60,295 nucleotides of DNA from an uncultured Bacteroides sp. (lineage in GTDB: Bacteria > Bacteroidota > Bacteroidia > Bacteroidales > Bacteroidaceae), in NCBI GenBank assembly GCA_944321495.1, contig CALULP010000025.1:1-60295 (forward strand), given 5' to 3'. How positions within the stretch are numbered: the stretch's first letter is position 1; every line of letters begins with the position of its first letter. The notes under the pieces are model-generated. The model saw nothing but the letters and a program-made list of their open reading frames with translations, searched no databases and was not told the DNA's origin. A program made the translations under genes and the position numbers. This document shows, piece after piece, positions 18,171 through 27,173 of the stretch.

Positions 18171-19841
18171 ATGAAAAGACATATTTATTTGGGACTATTG
18201 GCAGGATTGGTTTCATTTTCGTCCTGCAACGTAGACCTGCTGGACATCCCCCAGCAAGGCGTTACGAGTGAAGAAACCTTCTATAAAACCGATGAGGACT
18301 GCGAGGAAGCCATCGCTGCCGTCTACAGCGCCTGGCGCACGGCTTACTCCGGCGGTCACATGGGTGCCGCGCAGTATGCCAACGGCTTCTTCCTGAAAAA
18401 CTTCCTGGCAGACGACTTCAACTCCGGCGGCTCGCGTTCCGACCAGACCTATGCGCAAGAGATTTACGAAAGCCGCATCATGCCTACCAACCTGTGGGTG
18501 GAAGCCTATTACAAGGACCTTTACTCTACGGTCTACCTGTGCAACCTGGTCATTGGCAAGTTCGACCCCTCGGAGAGTGCCATCAAGGCGCGCAACGTGG
18601 CCGAGGCCAAGGTCTACCGCGCCCTGTGCTATTTTGAGTTGACCACCCTGTGGGGCAATCCGCCCAAGGTGGACCGCGTGCTGCAGAATTCGGATGAATA
18701 CAAGGTGTACAATTCCACGAAAGAAGAATTGTGGAGCTTTATCGAGACCGACCTCAAGGATGCCATCGATTCCGGTGCGCTGACCTCGAAAACCAGTCTG
18801 AACGACAAGGACGGCTGCACGCGCGCCACGCTGGAGGCCGCCAAGACCATCTTGGGAAAAGCCTACCTGTACCAGGGCAAATATGGCGATGCCAAGACCC
18901 TGTTCAAGGAAGTCATCAATACCGGCCTCTATGACCTGGAGGATGACATAGACGTCCTCTACCACACCGCCGGCAACGGCAGCAAGGAGTATGTGCTGGA
19001 GTGCACCCGCCATTTCGACATGTCCAACATGTATTCGCAGGGCGGCTGGTACGGCATCCTGGCCAACTGGGGATTTGGTTACGGCTTCATCGCCGGGCCG
19101 GAGGCTTCCTCGCACTTCAACTTCAACTCTACCAGCGGCTATAGCTACTACAATCCCACCAAGTCCCTCTACGATGCCTTTGTGGCCGAGGAAGGCGAGG
19201 ACGGCTACCGCGTCACCAGCTGGATTTGCCCGTTCGACCGCGTGCCGAGCATGAACATCGGGGTCAACGCCACGAACAACCGTTATGGCAACGAAGGCTA
19301 CTTCCGCCTGAAATGGCTGACCAGCACGGACGATGAGAATGTATCGTTCTGGTGCGGCAACCAGAGCTGTACCCCGGTCATCCGCTATGCCGACGTGCTG
19401 CTGATGATGGCCGAGTGCTGCATCCAGACCGGCGATGCCGATGCCGACAACTATTTCAACCGCGTGCGCACGCGTGCCAAGTTGCCTTCCAAGTCGGGCA
19501 TTGACATGGACGACCTGAAGCTGGAACGCCGTCTGGAACTTGCCATGGAGGCTGTCCGCTTCCAGGACCTCATCCGTTGGGGAGATGCGGCTACCGTACT
19601 GAAGGACAAGGGCAAGAAATTGCCTACCTTCCAGATTGTGCCCGACCCGGACAACGACCTGACCACCGCCGAGGGCATCTACAACGCCAAGTACACCACT
19701 TCCGTAAGCTATACGGACAACGAATATGAGCTGGCCGGCTGGACGCCCAACCGCGACGAACTGCTGCCTTATCCGGAAAACGAAATCGAAGTGAACCCGA
19801 ACATCGACCAGAATCCGGGCTACGCCAGCTCAGTCGAATAG
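18171..19841 (+). CDS. SusD/RagB-like surface glycan-binding lipoprotein 1
   Basis: Surface lipoprotein of 556 residues that forms the lid of transporter 1. The signal ends at lipid Cys19 (GLVSFSSC), followed by N-V-D, the acidic type of context used for surface export. The N-terminal SusD segment (YKTDEDCEEAIAAVYSAW), central TPR helices (LEAAKTILGKAYLYQGKYGD) and C-terminal RagB motif (RLELAMEAVRFQDLIRWGD; PENEIEVNPNIDQNPGY) are all present. It is co-transcribed with susC1 and resembles SusD 2 in its N-terminal half, which suggests an old tandem duplication. Confidence 0.93.
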   Translation: MKRHIYLGLLAGLVSFSSCNVDLLDIPQQGVTSEETFYKTDEDCEEAIAAVYSAWRTAYSGGHMGAAQYANGFFLKNFLADDFNSGGSRSDQTYAQEIYESRIMPTNLWVEAYYKDLYSTVYLCNLVIGKFDPSESAIKARNVAEAKVYRALCYFELTTLWGNPPKVDRVLQNSDEYKVYNSTKEELWSFIETDLKDAIDSGALTSKTSLNDKDGCTRATLEAAKTILGKAYLYQGKYGDAKTLFKEVINTGLYDLEDDIDVLYHTAGNGSKEYVLECTRHFDMSNMYSQGGWYGILANWGFGYGFIAGPEASSHFNFNSTSGYSYYNPTKSLYDAFVAEEGEDGYRVTSWICPFDRVPSMNIGVNATNNRYGNEGYFRLKWLTSTDDENVSFWCGNQSCTPVIRYADVLLMMAECCIQTGDADADNYFNRVRTRAKLPSKSGIDMDDLKLERRLELAMEAVRFQDLIRWGDAATVLKDKGKKLPTFQIVPDPDNDLTTAEGIYNAKYTTSVSYTDNEYELAGWTPNRDELLPYPENEIEVNPNIDQNPGYASSVE

Positions 19842-19859
19842 TGATGCAATGGAGAACTA

Positions 19860-19968
19860 AGCATGAAGAAAGAAGTAAGGTCTATTTTATAAGGTAATAT
19901 AGCAGGATTCCTAAACCTCCCGGTTCAGTTTTCAAAAAAACTTCTTCTTCATGCTTCGTTTTTCAATG
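19860..19968 (+). terminator. Possible terminator with a long loop after susD1
   Basis: AGCATGAAGAAAGAAGT at 19860 can pair with ACTTCTTCTTCATGCT at 19939-19954, and T-rich DNA follows. The loop of about 60 bases is long for a simple terminator. It contains TATAGCAGGATT (19898-19909), a string that also precedes the GAACA sites at 32322 and 40178, so this interval may hold regulatory sequence for the next gene as well. Confidence 0.4.
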
Positions 19969-20012
19969 TTTTTGTACCTTTAGGGCAAAATCAAACAACA
20001 AATCTGTGGATT

Positions 20013-22469
20013 ATGAAAAAAATTGTATTACTTCTGCTTGCCCTCCTTCCTTTCATAGGGACGGGGGCTCAAGTCGTTTTTAAGAACGAAGACGTTACCG
20101 TGTCCAAGCTGAAGGACCGTACCTGGGTCTTCGAAACCTGGGACTACACCACCATGTACCTCTTGGAGGGCAACGACCGTGCCGCGCTCATCGACGCCGG
20201 TACCCGCTGCGCAGACCTGGACAAGATTGTGGAGGGCATCACCTCCAAGCCCTACGATGTCATCATCACCCACGCCCACCCCGACCATGCCGGCTGCATC
20301 GGCTACTTCGATGAAGTGTGGATGCACCGCAACGACAGCGTGCTCATCAAGGAGCGCACCAAGGACTACCGGGGCACCGTGCGCTACATGGAGGAAGGCC
20401 AGGTGTTCGACCTCGGCGGCCGCCAGCTGGAAGTCGTGCTGATGCCCGGCCATACGCCTGGCTCCGTGGTGCTGTTGGACCGCGCCCAAGGCGACTGCTA
20501 CTCGGGCGACGCTTTCGGCTCGGGCGAAGTGTGGCTGCAATGCGTGCCCATGCTGCCCATCGAGGTGTTCAACCAGTCGTGCCGCCGCATGGAGAAGCTC
20601 ATGAAAGAGGACGGCATCAGTAAGATATGGTGCGGCCACTATCCGTACCTCAAGACCTACCTGCCCTTGAGCTACATCCAGACCATGATTAAGCTGTCCG
20701 GGCGCCTGGCCGTGGGCGACCAGAAGGGCTACCAGCCTTACGACAACCCCGCCATTCCCCAGCCGCCCACCACGCGCAGCCTCTCCGAGGGCATGTGCAA
20801 GATTGTGTACGATGCCAACAACATCACCATCAAGCACGAGGTGCGCGACCCCCATCACCCCATTTCGTTGGTACGCTTCCCCGGCATCGACCAGGAGGCC
20901 TACATGTATCGCGACACCTGCACGCAGGTGGACGGCCGTTTCACGGGCTTCTCGCCCATGTTTGTGGTCTATCCCGACCAACCGTGCGATGCGAAGGGCG
21001 CCGAAGCCCTGGTCAAGGAGATGGGCATGGACAGCATCCTGCACAAGTTCTCCGCCTCGGTGTGCGTTATGAATCCGCTCGGCAAGGCCTATGATGCGAA
21101 GATCGACGGGGCGGCCTTCGCCAACTTCGTCAAGCGCATGCGCGTGGCCAACAACCTCAAGGTGATAGGCATCGGGCAGGGGGCAACCTTTGTCAACAAG
21201 GCCATCGCCACCCGGGCCGAAGCCGTGGCAGGCATCCTGTCCATTGGCGGCAAGGCTGGCAAGGTGGCTGCCGATGACTGTCCCGTGCCTGCTTTCATCG
21301 CCGGGAAGGGCAGCAAGCAGGTCGCCAAAGCCTACATCAAGTTGAACCGCGCGGAAAAGACTGGCGCAGAGGACGGCCTGACCGTCTACGCCAACCCCGA
21401 GGAAGAACTGCTCCGCGTGGTGGTATGCGAAGACAGCAAGGCACCGCTGAAAGAAACCTTCCTGAAGGCGTGGACCCACCTGCTGAGCAAGAACTACCGC
21501 TTCAACAACTACAAGCACACGTGGTACATGGGCGGCACGCCCGAGCAGTACGGCCCCTACGAGCTGGAGCCTTACATCATGCCCGAGGAATGGGGCGTTA
21601 CCCGCAAGGTGGTGGAAAACGACCTGCTGGGCACAGGCACCCTGCTGTGGTATGAGTTCCACCCCGAGGCCACGCTGAAGGCCAAGGAACACACCGTGCC
21701 CCTGCTCCTGCTGCTGCACGGCAATCAGAATGACCCGCGCACCCAGGCCGAGACCTCGGGCTTCATCGAGCTTTGCGCCGAAGAGAACTTCGTGGTGGTC
21801 GAAATGGAGTGGCAGGGCAGCAAGGACTACGCCGCCATGGGCATGGACGGCATCGAGCAAGTGGTGTACCACCTGCTGAAGACCTATCCGCAGCTCGACC
21901 CCTCGCGCATCTATACGGAAGGCCTGTCGGCAGGTTCGGCAACCTCCACGGGGCTGGGCATCCGCAAGTCCTACCTCTTTGCCGCCGTGGGCGGTTTCTC
22001 GGCAGGCGTGCTGCCGGGTAGCTTCCGCTTCGACTGCAACGGCGAATCGCTGATGAACGAAGCCCTCCAGAAGCGCGGCGCGGTAGAGATGCCTTACTTC
22101 TCGGCATCGGGCACCGCCGACACCGTTGTGCCTTATATCAATAAGGACAACTGGAAGGAAAACTCCTTCTTCAACGCCTGGCGCACCTACCAGACCATGA
22201 ACGGCATGGAGGTAACCGTGCAGCCCGACTTCACGAAGGACGCCACCTTCGGCATCGAGTTGGAGGACCGCCAGACCATCCAGACCAATAAAGGCATCTC
22301 CATGGAAACCGGTGTGCTGCGCAAGGACGGCGTGCCCCTCATCAAGATAGTTGCCGTCAACGACTACGGCCACTGGAACTTCAAGCCCGCCGCCAAGATG
22401 ATGTGGGACTACTTCATGCAGTTCTCGCGCGACCCGCAAAGTAAGAAACTCATCTATCACGGCAAGTAG
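20013..22469 (+). CDS. Secreted metallo-beta-lactamase-fold hydrolase fused to an alpha/beta-hydrolase esterase
   Basis: Protein of 818 residues with signal peptide MKKIVLLLLALLPFIGTGAQ. Residues 25-240 form a metallo-beta-lactamase-fold hydrolase: metal site THAHPDHAG (near 86-94), MPGHTPGS, SGDAFGSG, WCGHYPY. Residues 260-440 look like a degenerate alpha/beta-hydrolase, with GIGQG where GxSxG would be. Residues 510-818 form a PHB-depolymerase-like esterase: LLLLHGNQND, nucleophile Ser639 in EGLSAGSAT, an Asp in SGTADTVVPY and a His in VNDYGHWNF, a complete triad. Such folds cleave lactones, thioesters and esters. It sits between susCD pairs 1 and 2 and would act in the periplasm on imported material. 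The substrate is unknown. Confidence 0.82.
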   Translation: MKKIVLLLLALLPFIGTGAQVVFKNEDVTVSKLKDRTWVFETWDYTTMYLLEGNDRAALIDAGTRCADLDKIVEGITSKPYDVIITHAHPDHAGCIGYFDEVWMHRNDSVLIKERTKDYRGTVRYMEEGQVFDLGGRQLEVVLMPGHTPGSVVLLDRAQGDCYSGDAFGSGEVWLQCVPMLPIEVFNQSCRRMEKLMKEDGISKIWCGHYPYLKTYLPLSYIQTMIKLSGRLAVGDQKGYQPYDNPAIPQPPTTRSLSEGMCKIVYDANNITIKHEVRDPHHPISLVRFPGIDQEAYMYRDTCTQVDGRFTGFSPMFVVYPDQPCDAKGAEALVKEMGMDSILHKFSASVCVMNPLGKAYDAKIDGAAFANFVKRMRVANNLKVIGIGQGATFVNKAIATRAEAVAGILSIGGKAGKVAADDCPVPAFIAGKGSKQVAKAYIKLNRAEKTGAEDGLTVYANPEEELLRVVVCEDSKAPLKETFLKAWTHLLSKNYRFNNYKHTWYMGGTPEQYGPYELEPYIMPEEWGVTRKVVENDLLGTGTLLWYEFHPEATLKAKEHTVPLLLLLHGNQNDPRTQAETSGFIELCAEENFVVVEMEWQGSKDYAAMGMDGIEQVVYHLLKTYPQLDPSRIYTEGLSAGSATSTGLGIRKSYLFAAVGGFSAGVLPGSFRFDCNGESLMNEALQKRGAVEMPYFSASGTADTVVPYINKDNWKENSFFNAWRTYQTMNGMEVTVQPDFTKDATFGIELEDRQTIQTNKGISMETGVLRKDGVPLIKIVAVNDYGHWNFKPAAKMMWDYFMQFSRDPQSKKLIYHGK

Positions 22470-22493
22470 CAGGTATTCCCTGTAGCTTTTCAC

Positions 22494-22535
22494 GGGCGCG
22501 GATTACAAGGTTAGGGTGTAATCCGCGCCTTTCTT
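22494..22535 (+). terminator. Intrinsic terminator after the fusion hydrolase
   Basis: GGGCGCGGATTAC (22494-22506) pairs with GTAATCCGCGCC (22518-22529) around an 11-base loop, followed by a T-rich run. The stem core GGCGCGGATTAC is shared with the 298-bp element at 31880 and resembles the terminator at 58252. Confidence 0.7.
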
Positions 22536-22960
22536 TCCCCCTTTCCATTTATCCTGACATGTCGCCTTCGCGGATTTTCCCGCAAAGTCATCCTATTCTT
22601 CCTTTTATTCCCTCGATATAAGCACGTTACGTGCTGTGCTCTTCGCAAATCCTTTTCTGCTGCCTACCCGGGTCGTACCCCCTTCGGTACCGGTTCGGTC
22701 ATCCTTTGTCCGTATGGACCGAAGAACGACCGTTTCCGGCAAGTACGGTTTCTTTACAAAGAGACTGTCCGGTTCTTCCCGTTTGCCCGGTCATGCCGTG
22801 CTTTCATTCTTCCGGGAGGACAGGCGCCGGGTCGTGCCTGAAGTTTTGTTAACCGGGAAATGCTAATTTTTGGGAATTTTTCTTCAGGCGCGGATTTGAC
22901 AGTTGAAGCGGTTTCCCTTCTTTTTTTATCCGGAAAGTAAGAAGAAAACCTGCCTTAAAG
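22536..22960. other. Intergenic region without recognised gene
   Basis: About 425 bases between the terminator and the GAACA array upstream of the LRR gene. Short plus-strand open frames at 22631-22866 are Arg/Pro/Ser-rich, overlap each other in different frames and show no domain, signal peptide or start context, so they are not called. I see no repeat or RNA gene here. Confidence 0.5.
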
Positions 22961-23046
22961 CATTTTTTGAACACACAGAACAGCTTTTGAACACACAGGA
23001 CAGGAAATTTAAACACACAAACAACTGTTTTGAACATATAAGACAA
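22961..23046. promoter_or_regulatory. GAACA operator array 2 (upstream of LRR-susC2-susD2)
   Basis: The longest array: TGAACA or its variant TAAACA starts at 22968, 22988, 23010 and 23031, spacings of 20, 22 and 21 bp. Each unit again carries a second half-site 9-10 bp on (GAACA, GGACA, AAACA, GACAA). The last unit is 36 bp before a -7-like TAATATTG at 23067, the same distance as in array 3. It is probably a regulator binding region for the LRR-susC2-susD2 operon. Confidence 0.7.
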
Positions 23047-23119
23047 CTAAAAATTTGTTATCTTTCTAATATTGCACTCGAAAAATGACGTGAATAATGC
23101 CATTAATATTAGTAATGCC

Positions 23120-23965
23120 ATGAGAAAGCTACTCACCCTATTATCAGTAGGCCTGCTTTTGGCGGCTTGCAATAACGACAATGGGCCGGCAGGACCGGCA
23201 GAACCCCTCATGAACAAGCAGGACAGCTTAGCTATCGTGGCTTTTTATCATTCGATGAAGTGTGCGGAGTGGAAAGGGGGATTCCACTGGGATCTGAAAG
23301 ATACCGATACGTGGGGAGGAGTGACCGTAGAATATGATGCGGAAAAGAATGAGTATCGGGTGGTAAGAATAGAAGTACCTACGGCTGAAGACTATTTGCC
23401 GGATGGCTATTCCCTGCCTCCTGAATTAGGAGATTTGACAAGATTGCGCGACTTTATTGTGTGGGGAGACAGCCGGATGACAGGAGAAATTCCCAAGGAA
23501 ATCTTTAATTGCCCTTTGGAATGCTTATATATTTCGGCCAAAGGGAATAACGAAGAACGCAAGGGACTTTCCGGAAGCATTCCCAAAGAAATCGGGAAAG
23601 TGGCAGGAACGTTGAAATGGTTGCAGATTGCAAATACCAACATTGGCGGGAAAATTCCGGATGAAATTGGTCTGCTGAAAGGGCTGCGGACAACCTTGTA
23701 TTTGCAAGATAATGAATTTACTGGCAAGGTTCCTTTGGTATTCAGGGAATTACCGGTGGGGATATATCTTGTCAGCAATGACTTTACCGAAATGGATTGG
23801 CGGTATTTCACAGAAGATATAGGCAATGTGCCTATTTTGGATGACAATTGTTTGTCTGGGGAAATACCCGAAGAAGTCCTTGAGACAGAAAGGTGGAAGA
23901 AACTGTGCTATAGCGTGCAATACCAAAGAGAAGGGTATGGATATGATAAAAAATACTTTAAATAA
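23120..23965 (+). CDS. Leucine-rich-repeat lipoprotein heading the susCD2 operon
   Basis: Protein of 281 residues. The start at 23120 gives a lipoprotein signal (MRKLLTLLSVGLLLAAC, Cys17) followed by N-N-D. Residues 75-255 contain leucine-rich repeats of the plant-like type with the GxIPxE signature: TGEIPKEIFNCPL, SGSIPKEIGKVAGTLKWL, GGKIPDEIGLLKGL, TGKVPLVFRELP and SGEIPEEVLE. LRR lipoproteins bind protein or glycan ligands; here a surface binding role beside SusCD2 is inferred from position. Codon use is clearly more AT-rich than the flanking genes. It lies between GAACA array 2 and susC2, probably on one transcript. Confidence 0.82.
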   Translation: MRKLLTLLSVGLLLAACNNDNGPAGPAEPLMNKQDSLAIVAFYHSMKCAEWKGGFHWDLKDTDTWGGVTVEYDAEKNEYRVVRIEVPTAEDYLPDGYSLPPELGDLTRLRDFIVWGDSRMTGEIPKEIFNCPLECLYISAKGNNEERKGLSGSIPKEIGKVAGTLKWLQIANTNIGGKIPDEIGLLKGLRTTLYLQDNEFTGKVPLVFRELPVGIYLVSNDFTEMDWRYFTEDIGNVPILDDNCLSGEIPEEVLETERWKKLCYSVQYQREGYGYDKKYFK

Positions 23966-24056
23966 GCAATAGTCATGTTATTTGATGGACAATCAACTCT
24001 TTCTGTTCCGACGGGACGGAAAGGCATTAATAAACCCTAATAACAAACTAAAAACT

Positions 24057-27000
24057 ATGTATCACAGCATGAAAAGAATCATGAGAGACACAGGATGGAA
24101 ACGGCTGGCAGGGCTGGCAGTCTTCCTATTGTTGTGTGCCCCCATCTTTGCGCAGAGCCAGGTGAGGGTGACAGGTCAGGTAATCGACAATCTCGGTATG
24201 CCGATGATTGGCGTCTCTATCTTGGAGAAAGGTACCAGCAACGGCGTGGTGACCGACATCGATGGCAACTACTCCCTCAATGCCACGGAGGGCGGCACGC
24301 TGGTATTCTCCTACGTGGGCTACGTTACGCAGGAACATCCGGTGGCTGAAGGCACGCTGAACGTCACCATGGCCGAAGACACGGAAACGTTGGACGAACT
24401 GGTGGTTATCGGTTACGGTGTGCAGAAGAAAAGTTCGGTGACGGGCGCCATTTCGCAGGTGAAAGCCGAAGACATGGAAAACCGTACCATTACCAATGCC
24501 CCGCAGGCGTTGCAGGGTAAGACGGCAGGCGTGCAGCTGATTGCCGGTTCGTCTGCCCCGGGCAGTGCGCCGACCGTGCGCGTGCGTGGTTTCTCCTCCA
24601 ACCAGGCATCCGACCCGTTGTATGTAGTGGATGGTGTCCGCTTGGAAGACATCAGCGGTATCGACCCCAACGACATTGCCTCCATGGAAGTGTTGAAGGA
24701 CGCCGCATCGGCTGCCATCTACGGTGCCGAAGCAGGTAACGGTGTTATCCTGATTACTACGAAGAAAGGCCAGGTAGGTACGGGCAAGATTACCTACGAC
24801 TTCCAGTATGTGGCCCAGTCGTTGGCCCGCACACCGAAGTTGCTGAACGGTGAGGAATACATCAATTACCAGTCGGAATTAGGCGTGGACCGTGCCGGTT
24901 TGGAAGCCTCCTGGAATGGTGTCAGCACAGACTGGCTGGACGCTGCATTCGGGCATAGCTCCATGCAGAAGCACAACTTCTCTTTCTCCGGCGGTAGCGA
25001 GCAGGGCAATTACTATTTGTCTTTGACTTACTTGGATAACGACGGTATCGTACGCGGCGATGCGGATAGCTACCAGCGTATGACGGCTACCATCAACTCC
25101 GAGTACAACATCAAGCCCTGGCTGAAAGTGGGTACGACCAACCAGATAGAGAAATACAACACGCGCAGCGTATCTGCACAGAACGAATACGGCAGTTTGA
25201 TTTCCGGTGTGATGATGATGGATCCTATCACGGCTGTAACGTACAGCCCGGATGAATTGCCTGAGCATATGCAGAATGCCATGAACCAAGGCTATCATTT
25301 GATGCAGGATGAGAACGGCAATTATTACGGTGCCTCCCAGTGGTATGCTGGTGAGAATGTGAACCCGTTGATTATGCGCGACAGAACGATTGCCAAGAAC
25401 AGCGGTTTCAATGTCAACGGTTCTATCTATGCCGACCTTAAGCCTTTCGACGGGTTTACGTTTACTTCCCGTTTCGGTTACCGTTTGTCGGGTACCCGTT
25501 CGGCAACGACCAACCTGCCTTTCTACGGCAATGCCACTCAACATAAGGAATATGTGGACTTGAGCAGCAACTCATCGACCAGCATTTACTACCAGTGGGA
25601 AAACTTCGCCAACTATGTGAAGACTTTCAAGGACGCCCACACGTTGACCGCTATGCTCGGTATGTCATTCCAGGAATCTACTTACGACTATGTAAACGGT
25701 AGTCTGACGGCTAACGGTGAAGATGCCGTGACGATGAACAGCCCGTTATTCTACTACCTGAACTATGCTACGGCATCCTCTACCAAAGGGGTGCAGGGTG
25801 AAAAGACACGCACCGCCAAGATGTCCTATTTCGGTCGTGTGGGCTATGACTACATGGGCCGCTACATGGTGCAGGCTTCGCTGCGTGCCGATGCTGCCGA
25901 CCTGTCGCAATTGCCGTTGACTAACCGTTGGGGCTACTTCCCTGCCGTATCTGCCGGCTGGACGGTTTCGGAAGAAAGCTTCTTTGAACCTATCAAGGAC
26001 TATGTGCCCAGCTTGAAGATTCGTGGTAGCTGGGGGCAAAACGGTAGTTTGTCTGCTTTGAGTGGCTACTCTTATGCGTATGAAATTGTGAATAGCGGAT
26101 TTTATCCGTTCACCTATCCTTGGGGTTCTCCTTCTTATACTGCTGGAGCAGGACCTTCTTATATGGGTAATGATAAGTTGAAATGGGAAACTTCCGAGCA
26201 GTTCAACATTGGTTTTGATGCCCGCTTCCTGCGTGACCGCCTGACGTTCAGCATGGATTACTATAACAAGAAGACTAAAGACTTGCTGATTTGGGGTACC
26301 ACTCCGTCCTTGGCTTCCGGTGGAACCATGTCTCCTATCAACGCCGGTAATGTAACCAACAAGGGCTTTGAGTTTGAACTGGGCTGGCGAGACAATATTA
26401 AGGATTTCAGCTATAGCGTACGCGCCAACCTGGCTACGCTGAAGAATGAGGTGACTTACCTGGATCCCTCGGTAGAGCGTATTGCCGGCTCCAATTATCA
26501 TACGTACACCATCAGCTACTTCGAAGAGGGCTATCCGGTGTACTACTTCCGTGGCTATAAGTTTACCGGCGTAGACCCGGAAACCGGCGACCCGACGTTT
26601 GCCGACCTAGACGGTGACGGACAGATTGCCGATGGCGACCGTACCTACATTGGCGATGCTATTCCCGATTTTACGTATGGTATCACGCTGACGGCTGCTT
26701 ACAAGGGCCTCGACTTGACTGTCTTCGGCACGGGTTCAGTAGGAAACGACATTTTCCACTGCTCTTACCGTCCGGACTTCACCAGCGCCAACATGTATAA
26801 GGAAATCTTCTATGACAACCGTTGGACGGCCGACAACCATGCCGGTACCGTACCCCGCGCAGGTGCCAACAACATGGACAAGTACATCACTTCGGATGCC
26901 ATGATTTACGACGGTTCTTACTTCAAGATCAAGCAAATTCAGTTGGGATATACGTTGCCGAAGAACCTGCTGAAGAAAGTCTACATCAACAACCTGCGCC

Positions 27001-27152
27001 TGTTCTGCTCGTTGGAAGACTTTATTACCATATCCAGCTATCCCGGCTTCGACCCCGAGGCTTCTGCCAATGCCACTACCGGTATGGGTATAGACAAGGG
27101 CGGCTATCCTTCCATGAAGAAGGTGGTATTCGGTCTTAACGTTGAGTTTTAA
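24057..27152 (+). CDS. SusC-like TonB-dependent outer-membrane transporter 2
   Basis: Outer-membrane importer of 1031 residues. The frame is open from 23982, but the start at 24057 (MYHSMKRIMRDTGWKRLAG) or 24069 (MKRIMRDTG) leads straight into the signal peptide ending APIFAQ. It has a carboxypeptidase-D-like domain (VTGQVIDNLGMPMIGVSILE), TonB/plug region (ELVVIGYGVQKKSSVTGAI; VRVRGFSSNQASDPLYVVDG) and a barrel ending VVFGLNVEF. It is a clear paralogue of transporter 1 along its length, including GAGNGVILITTKKG-type plug sequence and the C-terminal YPSMKKVVFGL. susD2 begins 21 bases downstream. Substrate presumably overlaps that of transporter 1. Confidence 0.92.
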   Translation: MYHSMKRIMRDTGWKRLAGLAVFLLLCAPIFAQSQVRVTGQVIDNLGMPMIGVSILEKGTSNGVVTDIDGNYSLNATEGGTLVFSYVGYVTQEHPVAEGTLNVTMAEDTETLDELVVIGYGVQKKSSVTGAISQVKAEDMENRTITNAPQALQGKTAGVQLIAGSSAPGSAPTVRVRGFSSNQASDPLYVVDGVRLEDISGIDPNDIASMEVLKDAASAAIYGAEAGNGVILITTKKGQVGTGKITYDFQYVAQSLARTPKLLNGEEYINYQSELGVDRAGLEASWNGVSTDWLDAAFGHSSMQKHNFSFSGGSEQGNYYLSLTYLDNDGIVRGDADSYQRMTATINSEYNIKPWLKVGTTNQIEKYNTRSVSAQNEYGSLISGVMMMDPITAVTYSPDELPEHMQNAMNQGYHLMQDENGNYYGASQWYAGENVNPLIMRDRTIAKNSGFNVNGSIYADLKPFDGFTFTSRFGYRLSGTRSATTNLPFYGNATQHKEYVDLSSNSSTSIYYQWENFANYVKTFKDAHTLTAMLGMSFQESTYDYVNGSLTANGEDAVTMNSPLFYYLNYATASSTKGVQGEKTRTAKMSYFGRVGYDYMGRYMVQASLRADAADLSQLPLTNRWGYFPAVSAGWTVSEESFFEPIKDYVPSLKIRGSWGQNGSLSALSGYSYAYEIVNSGFYPFTYPWGSPSYTAGAGPSYMGNDKLKWETSEQFNIGFDARFLRDRLTFSMDYYNKKTKDLLIWGTTPSLASGGTMSPINAGNVTNKGFEFELGWRDNIKDFSYSVRANLATLKNEVTYLDPSVERIAGSNYHTYTISYFEEGYPVYYFRGYKFTGVDPETGDPTFADLDGDGQIADGDRTYIGDAIPDFTYGITLTAAYKGLDLTVFGTGSVGNDIFHCSYRPDFTSANMYKEIFYDNRWTADNHAGTVPRAGANNMDKYITSDAMIYDGSYFKIKQIQLGYTLPKNLLKKVYINNLRLFCSLEDFITISSYPGFDPEASANATTGMGIDKGGYPSMKKVVFGLNVEF

Positions 27153-27173
27153 CCCTTAAAAAGAATCATTACA

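Noticed and set aside
20028..22493. Minus-strand open frame of 821 codons opposite the fusion hydrolase
   Set aside because: Shadow of a GC-rich real gene; the translation is His/Val/Leu/Gly-rich without domains, and the plus-strand protein has a signal peptide and complete catalytic motifs. Similar long antisense frames opposite speA, GH3 glycosidase 1, carboxylesterase 2 and GH3 glycosidase 2 are rejected for the same reason.
22631..22866. Overlapping open frames upstream of GAACA array 2
   Set aside because: They overlap each other in two frames, have no family resemblance and no start context, and end close to the operator array.
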